64,000 nucleotides of DNA from JAICYJ01 sp963766445 (GCA_963766445.1 CAVXZW010000024.1:62001-126000); one strand, 5' to 3'; positions 45,087 through 54,215 are shown, counted from the stretch's first letter. Numbers and translations are program-made. The notes: generated from the letters alone by a model not told the origin.

Positions 45087-45170
45087 GCGGATGTGGCGGA
45101 ATTGGTAGACGCGCACGGTTCAGGTCCGTGTGGCCGTAAGGTCGTGGAGGTTCAAGTCCTCTCATCCGCA
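45087..45170 (+). tRNA. tRNA-Leu (anticodon CAG)
   Basis: Acceptor GCGGATG pairs with CATCCGC, discriminator A 45170; anticodon stem CACGG/CCGTG encloses TTCAGGT, giving CAG. A long variable arm (TGGCCGTAAGGTCG) is present, as in class II tRNAs. The T arm holds GGTTCAAGTCC. CCA is not encoded. Confidence 0.95.
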
Positions 45171-45298
45171 TGTAGCCCGTGATTGCCTCGCTGCCCGCCG
45201 CCTCCACCTGGGAGACCCAGTGCTTCATCTCGGCCGCGGTGGCCGGGGTGACCGGCATCGGAGTCGTCTCCACCTCGATGGCGCGGCGCTCGACCGCC

Positions 45299-45409
45299 AT
45301 GTCGACGTCCCGGCGGGTGCTGATCACGGTGCTGATGGCGGTCGCGTTCGTGGCGGTGCTGGCGTTCTTGTTCTGGGCGGTCGATCCGTGCGCTCAGGGA
45401 CCCGCCTGA
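45299..45409 (+). CDS. Putative 36-residue membrane peptide
   Basis: MSTSRRVLITVLMAVAFVAV, LAFLFWAVDPCAQGPA: one hydrophobic helix with two arginines before it. No ribosome-binding site or leaderless box is seen, and a minus-strand frame starting at almost the same point is also open, so support is weak. Lies in the 320-base gap between tRNA-Leu and the MarR gene, which holds nothing else I can identify. Confidence 0.35.
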   Translation: MSTSRRVLITVLMAVAFVAVLAFLFWAVDPCAQGPA

Positions 45410-45490
45410 GCCACCTGCCCAAAATCTGCCAGGCAATTACCACAAAACGGCGAGTGCGCGAAACCGGTCGGTGGGTGAAGATGCAGCGGC

Positions 45491-45967
45491 ATGGGTGCTC
45501 CACACTCCACCAGCCGCAGCGCCGTCAGGCTCGCGCTTGTCACTTCCCCCCACGACGCTCCGCCGGCGGCACCCACCGGTGTGCCTGCGGGGTTGCGGCT
45601 CCTTCGCTCTCTCGACCGCTCCGTGCTGGAGACGGCACGCGACGTCGACCTGCGCCCGATGGAGCTCTACGCACTCCTGCTCCTGAGCGAGGCACCCGAA
45701 GGTGAGGCGGTCACCACCCGCTCCCTCTCCGAGTTGCTCGCCGCCAGCACCAGCCAGGCCAAGCAGATCGCACTGCGGCTGGCCGCCCGCGGCTACGTCA
45801 AGCGAAGCGGCTCACACGGCAGCACGCTTCTGACCGAGTCCGGCCGCGAGCTTGCCACCGCGGCGGCCCAGCGGCTCGAGCGCGAGGTCAGCCGGCGCCT
45901 GCGCCGGCTGGAGCCGGCCGTCGTCGAGCGTGGCGCGGCCTCGCTGAACGCGCTCGTCGGCGACTGA
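45491..45967 (+). CDS. MarR-family transcriptional regulator
   Basis: 158 residues. The winged helix-turn-helix is about residues 55-125: LRPMELYALLLLSEAPEGEA, TTRSLSELLAASTSQAKQIA (recognition helix), LRLAARGYVKRSGSHGSTLL (wing). Flanking helices would form the dimer. It lies 72 bases upstream of the APC permease gene and probably regulates that operon (permease, PuuD-like hydrolase, aminotransferase). Confidence 0.83.
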   Translation: MGAPHSTSRSAVRLALVTSPHDAPPAAPTGVPAGLRLLRSLDRSVLETARDVDLRPMELYALLLLSEAPEGEAVTTRSLSELLAASTSQAKQIALRLAARGYVKRSGSHGSTLLTESGRELATAAAQRLEREVSRRLRRLEPAVVERGAASLNALVGD

Positions 45968-46039
45968 CGCTGCATCTAGACAGCGAGGCGCGCAAGGCGT
46001 AGCGTCAAGGGCGTTCCGCTGTCCGATCCGGAGGACCCC

Positions 46040-47569
46040 ATGGCCACGCCAGCAGCACCCGTTGAGCACACCACCGAGCTCGCCCTCTCCGAGAAGCGCA
46101 AGCTGGTCAAGAGCCTTGGCCACCTGGACATGGTCTTCTTCACGGTCTGCGCGATCGTCGGCCTCGACCTGCTGGGACAGGCCGCCAGCTATGGCGCCCA
46201 GGCCTTCACCTGGGTCGTCGTCCTGGTCGTGCTGTTCATGTTCCCGTACGCCCTGCTGATGGCGGAGCTGGGCACAGCCTTCCCGCAAGAGGGCGGGCCG
46301 TATGAATGGATGAAGCTGACCTGGGGCCGGCTGGCGGCCGGCATCGGCGCCGTCCTGTACTGGGTGACAAACCCGTTCTGGGTGGGCGGATCTCTCTGCT
46401 TCATCGCCACCGACACCTGGAGCTCCAACATCCACGGGGTCGGCAGCGGCACGTTCGGCGACTACGCGTTCAAGTTCATCTTCATCTGGATCAGCATCGG
46501 CGTCGCGATCGTGTCGTTGAAGCACGGCAAGTGGATCCCGAACGCCGGCGCGATCGTGCGGTTCCTGGTGCTCGGGTTCTTCTCGCTGACCGTGGTCGTC
46601 TACGCGATCAAGCACGGAGTGCACGGCTACGGCCCCGGCGACTTCTCGCCCACGGCCGGGATCTTCATCGGCCTGGTGCCGCTGCTGATCTTCGGGTTCG
46701 TCGGTTTCGAACTGCAGAACGGCGCGGCCGAGGAGATGGAGGACCCGCAGCGCGACGTGCCCCGCTCGGTCGCCAAGAGCGCCGTCATCTCCTCGATCGC
46801 CTACGCCATCCCGATCTTCGGCATCGTGGCGGTGCTGCCGTCGTCGAAGATCACCGGCATCGGCGGCTTCATGGACGCCGTCCACCAGATGTTCGGCGTC
46901 TACGGCGGCGCCCAGAACTTCCTCACCGATCTGATGGCGTTCGGCTTCATCTTCGCGCTGGTCACCTCCGGCGCGGTCTGGATGATCGGCTCCGACCGGA
47001 TCCAGGCCGTGGCCGCCTACGACGGCGCCTTCTTCCCGTGGTTCGGCGTGTTCAACGAGAAGCTGGGCACCCCGGTGCGGGTGAACGTGCTCTCCGGCGT
47101 GACCTCCACCATCTTCATGGTGGCCGCGGTGCGGCTGCTCTCGAGCAGCGAGGCCGACACGTTCTCGGTGGTGCTGTACATGGCCATCTCGACCACGCTC
47201 GTGTCCTACATCCTGATCTTCCCGGCGCTGATCAAGCTGCGATATAGCCAACCCAACGTGCCACGCGTCTTCAGCGTGCCCGGCGGCAAGGCCGGCCTCT
47301 GGGCGATCGGCGTGCTGTGCACTGCGTGGACGCTGATGGGGTCGTGGGTCGCGATCTTCCCCGACACGCTCGAGTACGGGTTCGGTGCCGACTACAACTT
47401 CGTCGGCTACTGGGGCGTCTCGCGTCTGCGCTTCGAGGTGTTCACGCTCGGCACGCTGGCGGTGGTGATCGCGTTCGCCGTGGTCGGCTACCTGGCCGGC
47501 AAGTCGGTACGCGAGCAGGTGGTTGACGTCCCGCTGGCGGCGACGCCGGCGTCGGCGGCGGGAGATTGA
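46040..47569 (+). CDS. APC-family amino acid/amine permease
   Basis: 509 residues with about 12 membrane helices, clean frame. MVFFTVCAIVGLDLLGQAAS is the first helix; FVGFELQNGAAEEMEDPQRD contains the conserved FxGFE-like segment of the APC superfamily. GGAGG precedes ATG by five bases. The following gene starts in a TTGA overlap. The downstream PuuD-like hydrolase and aminotransferase suggest uptake of putrescine, GABA or a related amine. Confidence 0.92.
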   Translation: MATPAAPVEHTTELALSEKRKLVKSLGHLDMVFFTVCAIVGLDLLGQAASYGAQAFTWVVVLVVLFMFPYALLMAELGTAFPQEGGPYEWMKLTWGRLAAGIGAVLYWVTNPFWVGGSLCFIATDTWSSNIHGVGSGTFGDYAFKFIFIWISIGVAIVSLKHGKWIPNAGAIVRFLVLGFFSLTVVVYAIKHGVHGYGPGDFSPTAGIFIGLVPLLIFGFVGFELQNGAAEEMEDPQRDVPRSVAKSAVISSIAYAIPIFGIVAVLPSSKITGIGGFMDAVHQMFGVYGGAQNFLTDLMAFGFIFALVTSGAVWMIGSDRIQAVAAYDGAFFPWFGVFNEKLGTPVRVNVLSGVTSTIFMVAAVRLLSSSEADTFSVVLYMAISTTLVSYILIFPALIKLRYSQPNVPRVFSVPGGKAGLWAIGVLCTAWTLMGSWVAIFPDTLEYGFGADYNFVGYWGVSRLRFEVFTLGTLAVVIAFAVVGYLAGKSVREQVVDVPLAATPASAAGD

Positions 47570-48279
47570 GCCGCCCCACCATCGGCATCACGAGCTACTG
47601 GGCGCCGGTCCAGCTGGGAAAGTGGTCAGGCCGTGCGACGGTCACGTTCCACGGCTACGTCGAAGGCACCCGCCTGGCCGGCGGCCGGCCGCTGGTGATC
47701 CCGGCTGACCCCTACCTGGCGGACGACCCCGACGACGTGCTCGACCTGCTGGACGGCATCGTGTTCGTCGGCGGCGACGACGTCGCCCCGGAGCTCTACG
47801 GCGCCGAGCGCGATCCGCGCACCGGCCCCCGCAACGAGCGCCGCGACGCGGTCGAGCTGTCGCTGATGCGACGCGCGCTCGAGCGTGACCTGCCGGTGCT
47901 CGCCATCTGCCGCGGCATCCAGGTGCTGAACGTAGCTCGCGGCGGCACGCTGATCCAGCACCTGGCCGATCACGTCGACCAGCGGCCTCACCGCGAAGAC
48001 GACTCCACCTACGGCGTGCACAACGTGGTCACCGTCCCCGGCGGCCGCCTGCGCGGGATCGTGGGCGAGTGCGCGACCGTGCACTCGCACCACCACCAGG
48101 GCATCGACCGCATCGGCGAGGGCCTGGTTGCGGCCGCCCACGCCGACCCGGACGGCACCGTCGAGGGGCTCGAGGATCCCAGCCGCCGCTTCTGCGTCGG
48201 CGTGCTCTGGCATCCCGACGCCGACGCCGAGGGCACCGGCGCGGGCCTGTTCCAGGCGTTGGTATCGTCCACGGGATGA
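47566..48279 (+). CDS. Gamma-glutamyl-amine hydrolase (PuuD-like class I glutamine amidotransferase)
   Basis: 237 residues from TTG 47566 (overlap TTGA with the permease stop). The nucleophile cysteine is in LPVLAICRGIQVLNVARGGT and a histidine in HSHHHQGIDRIGEGL. The last triad segment reads GVLWHPDADAEG, with Asp where the family has Glu (HPE). PuuD hydrolyses gamma-glutamyl-GABA to glutamate and GABA in putrescine catabolism. The following aminotransferase starts in an ATGA overlap. Confidence 0.9.
   Translation: MSRPTIGITSYWAPVQLGKWSGRATVTFHGYVEGTRLAGGRPLVIPADPYLADDPDDVLDLLDGIVFVGGDDVAPELYGAERDPRTGPRNERRDAVELSLMRRALERDLPVLAICRGIQVLNVARGGTLIQHLADHVDQRPHREDDSTYGVHNVVTVPGGRLRGIVGECATVHSHHHQGIDRIGEGLVAAAHADPDGTVEGLEDPSRRFCVGVLWHPDADAEGTGAGLFQALVSSTG
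48263..48268 (+). promoter_or_regulatory. Possible internal leaderless -10 box (TATCGT)
   Basis: TATCGT lies inside the end of the PuuD-like gene, seven bases before ATG 48276. It could give the aminotransferase its own start of transcription besides the operon message. Confidence 0.4.
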
Positions 48280-49538
48280 GCAGCCTCTGGCACCCGTTCG
48301 CCGACATGGCGAGCGTGAAGGACGATGAGTTCGTGGTCAGCCGGGGCAGCGGCGCGCGCGTCTGGGACGAGGCCGGGCGCGAGTACATCGACGCCAAGGG
48401 TGGCCTCTGGTACTGCTCGATCGGCCATGGCCGCGGCGAGATCGCCGACGCCGTCTCGGCGCAGATGCGCGAGCTCGCGGTCTACGACATCTTCGCCAGC
48501 ACCGCCAACCGGCCGGCGATCGAGCTGGCCGACCGCGTGGCGGCGCTGGCCCCGTTCGCGGACGGCGCCGTGTTCTTCACCAGCGGCGGCTCGGACGCGG
48601 TCGACACGGCCGGCAAGCTGGCGCTGCGCTACTGGCACGCGCTCGGCAAGCCGGACAAGCGCACGATCGTGCACCGCGAGCGCAGCTACCACGGCATGAA
48701 CGCGTACGGCACCAGCCTGGCCGGCATCGCCGCCAACCGTGAGGGCATCGGCGCGCTGATCCCCGACACGGCGTCGGTCGGCAGCGACGACACCGACGCG
48801 CTGGAGCGCCTGTTCAGCGAGCGCGGCGACCAGATCGCGGCCTTCATCGGCGAGCCGGTGATCGGGGCCGGCGGCATCTACGCACCGGCGCCCGGCTACT
48901 GGCAGCGGGTGCAGGAGCTGTGCCGCGCCCACGACGTGCTGCTGATCGCCGACGAGGTGATCTGCGGGTTCGGCCGGCTCGGCACCTGGTTCGGCTGCCA
49001 CCGCTTCGGCATCACGCCCGACATGATCACCTGCGCCAAGGGCATCACCTCGGGCTACCTGCCGCTGGGCGCCGTGATCGCGTCACCGCGCCTGCAGGAG
49101 CCGTTCTGGACGACGCCCGGCGCGGCCCTGTTCCGCCACGGCTACACGTACTCGGGCCATCCCAGCGTGTGCGCGGCCGGGCTCGCCAACCTCGACGTCC
49201 TCGAGCGCGAGGGGCTGCTGGAGCGCGTCTCGCGGCTCGAGCAGGTGCTGGACGCGGCCATGCAGCCGCTCGCGGAGCTGCCGCAGGTGAGCGAGGTGCG
49301 AAGCGGCGTCGGCCTGCTGGCCGCCGTCGAGATCGCGCCGGACGCGCGCGCCGCTGAGCCCGGGGTCGTCGACCGGATCGTCAAGGGCTGCCGCGAGCGT
49401 GGCGTGCTGACGCGCGGCCTGGCCGGCCATTCGCTGCAGGTATCGCCCGCGTTCGTGATCGACGAGGCCGAGATCGCCCGCATCGCCGAGGTGTTCGCCG
49501 AGACGCTGTCAGGCGTGTCGGTGGGTACCGGCGTGTAG
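48276..49538 (+). CDS. Class III PLP-dependent aminotransferase
   Basis: 420 residues, clean frame. The N-terminus SLWHPFADMASVKDDEFVVS, then YIDAKGGLWYCSIGHGRGEI, is typical of omega-amino acid:pyruvate and putrescine aminotransferases. The PLP lysine is in DMITCAKGITSGYLPLGAVI, with the pocket aspartate in LLIADEVICGFGRLGTWFGC. Likely acts on putrescine, GABA or beta-alanine in the pathway fed by the permease and PuuD-like hydrolase. Its end overlaps a converging small gene by 30 bases. Confidence 0.93.
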   Translation: MSSLWHPFADMASVKDDEFVVSRGSGARVWDEAGREYIDAKGGLWYCSIGHGRGEIADAVSAQMRELAVYDIFASTANRPAIELADRVAALAPFADGAVFFTSGGSDAVDTAGKLALRYWHALGKPDKRTIVHRERSYHGMNAYGTSLAGIAANREGIGALIPDTASVGSDDTDALERLFSERGDQIAAFIGEPVIGAGGIYAPAPGYWQRVQELCRAHDVLLIADEVICGFGRLGTWFGCHRFGITPDMITCAKGITSGYLPLGAVIASPRLQEPFWTTPGAALFRHGYTYSGHPSVCAAGLANLDVLEREGLLERVSRLEQVLDAAMQPLAELPQVSEVRSGVGLLAAVEIAPDARAAEPGVVDRIVKGCRERGVLTRGLAGHSLQVSPAFVIDEAEIARIAEVFAETLSGVSVGTGV

Positions 49539-49769
49539 CCGCTCGCCCAGCGCGTGGATGCCGTGCTGGTAGCGGTGCGCGAGCCGTGACGGCAGCCGCA
49601 GCGCGGCGGCGATCACGAGCAGGCTGAACGCGAGCGGAATCAACCCGGACGCCACGACCGTCCAGGTGAACTGCCGCTCGGCTGCCACCGCCGCCAGCCA
49701 TATCGGCCACAGCATCACGGCCAGCACGCCCACCAGGATCAACGCGATCGTCCTGTCCGATGACTGCAT
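49509..49769 (-). CDS. Small membrane protein
   Basis: 86 residues with two helices (TIALILVGVLAVMLWPIWLA and WTVVASGLIPLAFSLLVIAA) and a histidine-rich tail. GGAGGCAGGAA precedes ATG 49769. It is 23 bases after the CBS gene stop on the same strand and may be the second gene of that unit. Function unknown. Confidence 0.75.
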   Translation of the reverse strand: MQSSDRTIALILVGVLAVMLWPIWLAAVAAERQFTWTVVASGLIPLAFSLLVIAAALRLPSRLAHRYQHGIHALGERLHAGTHRHA

Positions 49770-49792
49770 TTCCTGCCTCCGTTCCTCGTTGG

Positions 49793-50224
49793 TCAGCGGC
49801 TGGCTGCCTGCAGCATCTCGCGCGCGGCGTCGAGCCCTCGCGGGTCGAGCCGCAGCACGGCCTCGGCCGCGGCGAACAGATCGCGCAGCGAGACGATGCC
49901 CACCACCTTGCCGTCCTCGCCGACCGGCAGGTGGCGCGCGCGGATGCGCTTCATCGTGTCCGCCGCCCAGACCACGTCCGCGTCCGGCGGGGCCAGCGTC
50001 ACCTGGCGGGTCATCAGCTCGGTCACCGGCCGCTCGCGCACGTCGAGCCCATCGGCGAATGCAAGCAGCAGGTCACGCTCGGTGAAGATCCCGGCCAGCT
50101 GCGGCCCCGCCATCACAAGGCAGGCGCCGACCCGCCGCTCCTTCATCACGCCGGCCGCCTCAACAACGGTGGTCGCCGGCGACACCGCAACCAGGTTGGT
50201 CTGCATGATCTCGGCTATCCGCAC
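49793..50224 (-). CDS. CBS-domain pair protein
   Basis: About 143 residues, two CBS motifs: VVEAAGVMKERRVGACLVMA with GIFTERDLLLAFADG, and VVWAADTMKRIRARHLPVGE with VVGIVSLRDLFAAAEAVLR. Such pairs bind adenosine nucleotides. GTG 50224 is chosen because AGGAGG lies five bases upstream; TTG 50242, in frame, would place that site inside the coding region. Confidence 0.88.
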   Translation of the reverse strand: MRIAEIMQTNLVAVSPATTVVEAAGVMKERRVGACLVMAGPQLAGIFTERDLLLAFADGLDVRERPVTELMTRQVTLAPPDADVVWAADTMKRIRARHLPVGEDGKVVGIVSLRDLFAAAEAVLRLDPRGLDAAREMLQAASR

Positions 50225-50268
50225 TTGTGCCTCCTGCGACAAGTCGCTGCAGGAATTTGTAGCACAGC

Positions 50269-50298
50269 GTCGCCCGCCGGCAAGGGCCGGCGGGCGAC
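50269..50298 (-). terminator. Strong hairpin after the second APC permease
   Basis: Perfect 13-bp stem, GTCGCCCGCCGGC with its complement, and a 4-base loop, 14 bases downstream of the permease stop. It lacks a T-run, as is common for terminators in high-GC Actinobacteria. Confidence 0.6.
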
Positions 50299-50311
50299 GC
50301 GAGGCAGTGGA

Positions 50312-51820
50312 TCAGATGGTCGTGTCCGGTGGAGCCGGCGTGAAGTCGAGGTTCTCGTCCAGCGGCGCGACACCACGGTGCTGTGCGGCGTAGGAGGCTG
50401 CATTGGCCACCTGCGTGGGGCGCATGACGCGAACCGCGCCGAACCAGACCACCGCCACCACCACCACTCCCAGCGCCCAGTAGAGCGCCAGCCAGTTCAG
50501 GTTGAGCGTGCTGTGCGGATCCGGGTTGAGCGCCCCGTAGAAGCCGAGCACCGGCGTGGCCACGGCGACCAGCACGATCAAGTACTGCCACCAGAGCGCC
50601 TTCGTGCGCACCAGCAGGCCGATCGCGGCCACCGCCAGGATCAGGTAGACGAGCTCGACCGCAAACGATCCGGCCGTCGCGGCCACGAAGAAGGCGGCGA
50701 AGTTGCGGGGTAGGCCGAACCGATCGAGCGTGTGGCTGTAGAGCCCGACCAGGATCAGTAGGCCGGCGCCGAACACGACCACCAGGTTCCCCACCCACGG
50801 CGTGTTGTGCCGCGACGTCTTGGCGAAGAACGAGGGCAGCAGGCCGTCGCGGCCCAGTGCGAAGTAGCCGCGGCCGATGGTGACGCAGATCGCCAGCGCC
50901 AGCGCTGTGGCGTCGAGGATCACGACCAGGTCGATGATGGTGGCGAACCACTTTCCGATGTACTGGGTGGCGAGGCTGTCCAGCGCGGTCGGATCAAGCC
51001 ACGCGCCCTTGTCGACCGCCGCCTTGCCGAGCCCGATCGAGATCGCGTAGGACATCACGACGTAGAAGGCTGCGGAGGCAGCGACGGTGCCGATCAGCGC
51101 GCGCGGGATCGACCGGGCGGGATCGTGGCTCTCCTCGCCCAGTGATGCCGCCGCCTCGAAGCCGACGAACAGCAGGATGCCCAGCATCACGCCGTTGAAC
51201 ACGGTGTGCACCGAGGTGGTGCTGGGGTTGAAGACCGAGAGCGTGTTGTCGGCCTGGACGATGATCGCGACCGCCAGGATCAGCATCGGGGTGAACGAGA
51301 CTGCGGCGAACGTCAGCATCGCCCCGATCGCGATCCGCACGCCGATGTAGTTCAGCGCGACGACCAGCGCCAGGAACAGCAGCGACAGGAGCCACCACGC
51401 CGGCACGGTCGATGTCGTGATGTGCTCGGTCCAGAACTGGTTGGTGAGGATGCCAAGGCCCAGGTAGATGCCGCCACCACCCAGGAACAATGTGCCCATG
51501 AAGAAAACGCCCGCGGTGAGAATGCCGATCGCGGGATGTGCGCCCCGTACCAGGTACTCGTACACGGCGCCGGCGCCCTGGTACTGGCGAGCGAACAGCG
51601 AGATCGCGTATGCGATCGCAAGCACGCCGAGACCGGCGACGAGCACGGCCAGTGCCGTGTTGAACCCAGCGCCCGTGACCGGAGCAGACACGAAGCCCAG
51701 GACGACCGCCGTAGAAAACATGGGCCCGATCGCGAGGGCCTGTGCAACGGCGTGGATGGTGCCCAAGCGTCGCTCACCGAGTTCGCCTCCCGCGGCCGGC
51801 GCAGATGCGGCCTCTGACAT
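50312..51820 (-). CDS. APC-family amino acid/amide permease
   Basis: 502 residues, about 12 helices, clean frame. IHAVAQALAIGPMFSTAVVL is the first helix; ILLFVGFEAAASLGEESHDP, then ARSIPRALIGTVAASAAFYV, is the APC signature. GAGGAGGGAG precedes ATG 51820. Divergent from the GntR gene; a near-palindromic site (51846-51856) overlaps its likely -10 region. The amidohydrolase beyond GntR suggests a nitrogen-containing substrate. Confidence 0.92.
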   Translation of the reverse strand: MSEAASAPAAGGELGERRLGTIHAVAQALAIGPMFSTAVVLGFVSAPVTGAGFNTALAVLVAGLGVLAIAYAISLFARQYQGAGAVYEYLVRGAHPAIGILTAGVFFMGTLFLGGGGIYLGLGILTNQFWTEHITTSTVPAWWLLSLLFLALVVALNYIGVRIAIGAMLTFAAVSFTPMLILAVAIIVQADNTLSVFNPSTTSVHTVFNGVMLGILLFVGFEAAASLGEESHDPARSIPRALIGTVAASAAFYVVMSYAISIGLGKAAVDKGAWLDPTALDSLATQYIGKWFATIIDLVVILDATALALAICVTIGRGYFALGRDGLLPSFFAKTSRHNTPWVGNLVVVFGAGLLILVGLYSHTLDRFGLPRNFAAFFVAATAGSFAVELVYLILAVAAIGLLVRTKALWWQYLIVLVAVATPVLGFYGALNPDPHSTLNLNWLALYWALGVVVVAVVWFGAVRVMRPTQVANAASYAAQHRGVAPLDENLDFTPAPPDTTI

Positions 51821-51845
51821 GACTCCCTCCTCGGTTGAAGACAAC

Positions 51846-51856
51846 TTGGATACATT
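51846..51856 (-). promoter_or_regulatory. Candidate GntR operator 1 (AATGTATCCAA)
   Basis: On the minus strand AATGTATCCAA. It differs by one base from AATGTATGCAA at 51920-51930 and by one from ATTGTATCCAA at 56442-56452. FCD-type GntR proteins commonly bind sites with TNGTATACNA-like cores. It covers the likely -10 region of the permease gene. Confidence 0.5.
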
Positions 51857-51919
51857 CGCACGGTACCCAGCCGCCGTCAAGCGCGGAAAGCAAGCTTTGA
51901 TTCGTGGATCAGACGGCGT

Positions 51920-51930
51920 AATGTATGCAA
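51920..51930 (+). promoter_or_regulatory. Candidate GntR operator 2 (AATGTATGCAA)
   Basis: Lies six bases before ATG 51936 and overlaps TAATGT (51919-51924), a possible -10 box of the GntR gene, which suggests autoregulation. Confidence 0.5.
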
Positions 51931-51935
51931 AGACC

Positions 51936-52604
51936 ATGGCCGTACCGGAGTCGCCAGCCACCGTTGTCCCGCTGCGCATCGAGAGTGTGGTCGACCACGT
52001 CTATGCCGCCCTGCGAGAGCGCATTCTTGCTGGAGATCTGCCCCGCGGGACGCGTTTGCGGCAGGCCTCGCTGGCCGAGGAACTTGGCGTCTCACGTACG
52101 CCGCTGCGAGAGGCGCTACGCCGCCTGTCGACGGAGGGATTGGTCGAGTTCTCCCCCAACCGGGGCGCGACGGTGTCGGAGCTCGACTTCGGCGACATGC
52201 GCCACGCCTGGGCGGCGAGAGTCGCGCTGGAGCCGGGCGCCGCGCGGCTGGCAGCAGAACGCCGGGATGCGGAGGCGATCGCGCGGCTGCGCCGGGCGAT
52301 CGCGGCGCAGCGCGCCTCCCAGCACGACCGGGAGGCCGGCTACGCGGCCAACCGCGAGTTCCACCTGGCGCTGGCCGCGGCGTCCGGGAACCCTCACCTG
52401 ACGCGGTTCGCCGAGATGCTATGGGTTCCCCGGATCGGCGTTCCGATCTATGAGGCGCAGGCGGGGAAGCGGGCCGGGACGCTGGCCTGGGCCGAGGAGC
52501 ACGAGCGCATCACCGACGCGGTCGCCGCGGGTGACGCGGGCCTGGCGGAACACCTCACGCGCACGCACGTGGCCGCGCACCCACCGGTGGGTCCGGCCGC
52601 GTGA
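51936..52604 (+). CDS. GntR-family regulator, FCD type
   Basis: 222 residues. The winged helix (residues 15-75) includes RIESVVDHVYAALRERILAG, LRQASLAEELGVSRTPLREA and LRRLSTEGLVEFSPNRGATV; the C-terminal FCD all-helical domain carries the ligand/metal residues in ANREFHLALAAASGNPHLTR. FCD regulators usually sense organic acids. ATG 51936 preferred; 51921 is in frame. The stop overlaps the amidohydrolase start (TGATG). Confidence 0.9.
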   Translation: MAVPESPATVVPLRIESVVDHVYAALRERILAGDLPRGTRLRQASLAEELGVSRTPLREALRRLSTEGLVEFSPNRGATVSELDFGDMRHAWAARVALEPGAARLAAERRDAEAIARLRRAIAAQRASQHDREAGYAANREFHLALAAASGNPHLTRFAEMLWVPRIGVPIYEAQAGKRAGTLAWAEEHERITDAVAAGDAGLAEHLTRTHVAAHPPVGPAA

Positions 52605-54200
52605 TGGGATCGATCGCGATCCTGGGTGCGCGGATCCGCACGCTCGACCCCGACCGGCCGTGGGCGAGCGCGGTCGCGATCCGCGACGGCGTGATCGTCG
52701 CGGTCGGCGACGATGACGAGGTGCGCAGGGCGAGCGGGCCCGGCGCGGAGCTGATCGACGGAGCCGGCATGACGGTGGTGCCGGGACTGACCGACAGCCA
52801 CATGCATCCGTTCATGGGCGCGCTGGAGACGCGCGGGGCCGACCTCGCCGGTGCGGCCACGGTGGACGAGGTGCGCGAGCGGCTGGCGGCCGAGCGGCGC
52901 CACTGCGGACAGGGTGAGTGGGTGACCGGCTTCTCGCTCGAGTACCGGGTGTTCGACGGGATCGAGGCCAGTGGTGAGCTGTTCGAGGAGGCGGTCGGCG
53001 GCAACCCGGCGCTGCTCACGTTCTTCGATTTCCACACCGCGCTGGCGACGCCGCCGGCGCTGGCCGCAGCCGGGATCACGGGAGCGCGCAGCTTCGACGA
53101 CGCCTCCGAGATCGTGTGCCGCCCGGACGGCCGGCCCACGGGCGAGCTACGCGAGGAGGCGATCGGCCTGGTGGTGGAGGCGATGCCGGTGCCGGGCGAT
53201 GAGCAGCGTCTGGCCTACATCGCGGAGGCGCTGGCGGCGATGAACCGGGTCGGTCTGACCGCCTCGCACATGATGGACGGCACGCTGGCCACGCCCGACG
53301 ACTGCCGGGCGCTGGAGGGGAGCGGCCGGCTGACGGTGCGGCAGGTGGTGCCGTTCACGGTGCAGCCGACGATGGGCGACGACGAGATCGGCGCGGCCAT
53401 CGCGGCCGGCGCAGAGTCCGGGCGGCTGTGGCGGTCGGGCTGGGCGAAGTTCTTCATCGACGGCGTTGTCGAGTCGGGCACCGCGTGGCTCGAAGCAGCC
53501 GGACACCGAGGGACGCGGCACGGAACCGAACTGGCCCGATCCAGAGCGCTACGCCGCGGTGATCGCCCGCTTCGCCGAGGCCGGGATGCCGTCGATCACG
53601 CACGCCATCGGCGACCGCAGCGTGCGCTGCGCGCTCGACGCCTACCGGCGGGCCGGGCCGGTGGCGCGCGGGCCGCACCGTGTCGAGCACATCGAGACGC
53701 TGCAGGACGACCAGCTGCCGCGGTTCGCACCGGAGCGTGTGGTGGCATCGCAGCAGGTCAGCCATCTGCAGTGGATGACACCGGACATGAGCGATCCATG
53801 GAGCAGGTCGCTGGGGCCGGAGCGCGCGGGCCGCGGCTTCCGGACGGCCGAGCTGCGGCGCTCGGGCGCGGTGCTGGCGCTGGGTTCCGACTGGCCGGTG
53901 GCGGGGTTCGACCCGCGCGTGTGCATGGCCTGGGCGCGACTGCGCCGGCGGCCGGGGAACCGCGACGCCGGCGGCTACGGCGAGCACCAGCGGCTGTCGG
54001 CCCTGGAGGCGCTCGAGGGCTACACGACCCAGGCCGCGCTGGCGGTCAACGACACGGCGGTCGCCGGCCGGATCATGCCCGGCTACCGCGGCGACCTGAC
54101 GGCGTTCGCAGCCGACCCGGTCGACTGCGACGCGGACGACCTGGTCGACCTGCCGGTACTGCTGACGGTGGTCGACGGCCGCCCCGTGTTCCGCGCCTGA
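52604..54200 (+). CDS. Amidohydrolase (YtcJ-like), one frameshift
   Basis: About 532 residues. SIAILGARIRTLDPDRPWAS is the beta-sandwich start; GLTDSHMHPFMGALETRGAD has the metal-binding HxH. After a shift near 53505 it continues AVIARFAEAGMPSITHAIGD, GPHRVEHIETLQDDQLPRFA (His), GAVLALGSDWPVAGFDPRVC (Asp) and LEALEGYTTQAALAVNDTAV. This is the YtcJ/imidazolonepropionase-like branch. Cotranscribed with GntR (GTG 52601 is an alternative start in a GTGA overlap). Hydrolyses an unknown C-N bond. Confidence 0.9.
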
Positions 54201-54215
54201 CGGCCGCCAGCCGCA

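Noticed and set aside
45073..45327. Minus-strand frame containing MRGLEPPRPYGHTDLNRARL
   Set aside because: This is the well-known false translation across the tRNA-Leu gene on its opposite strand.
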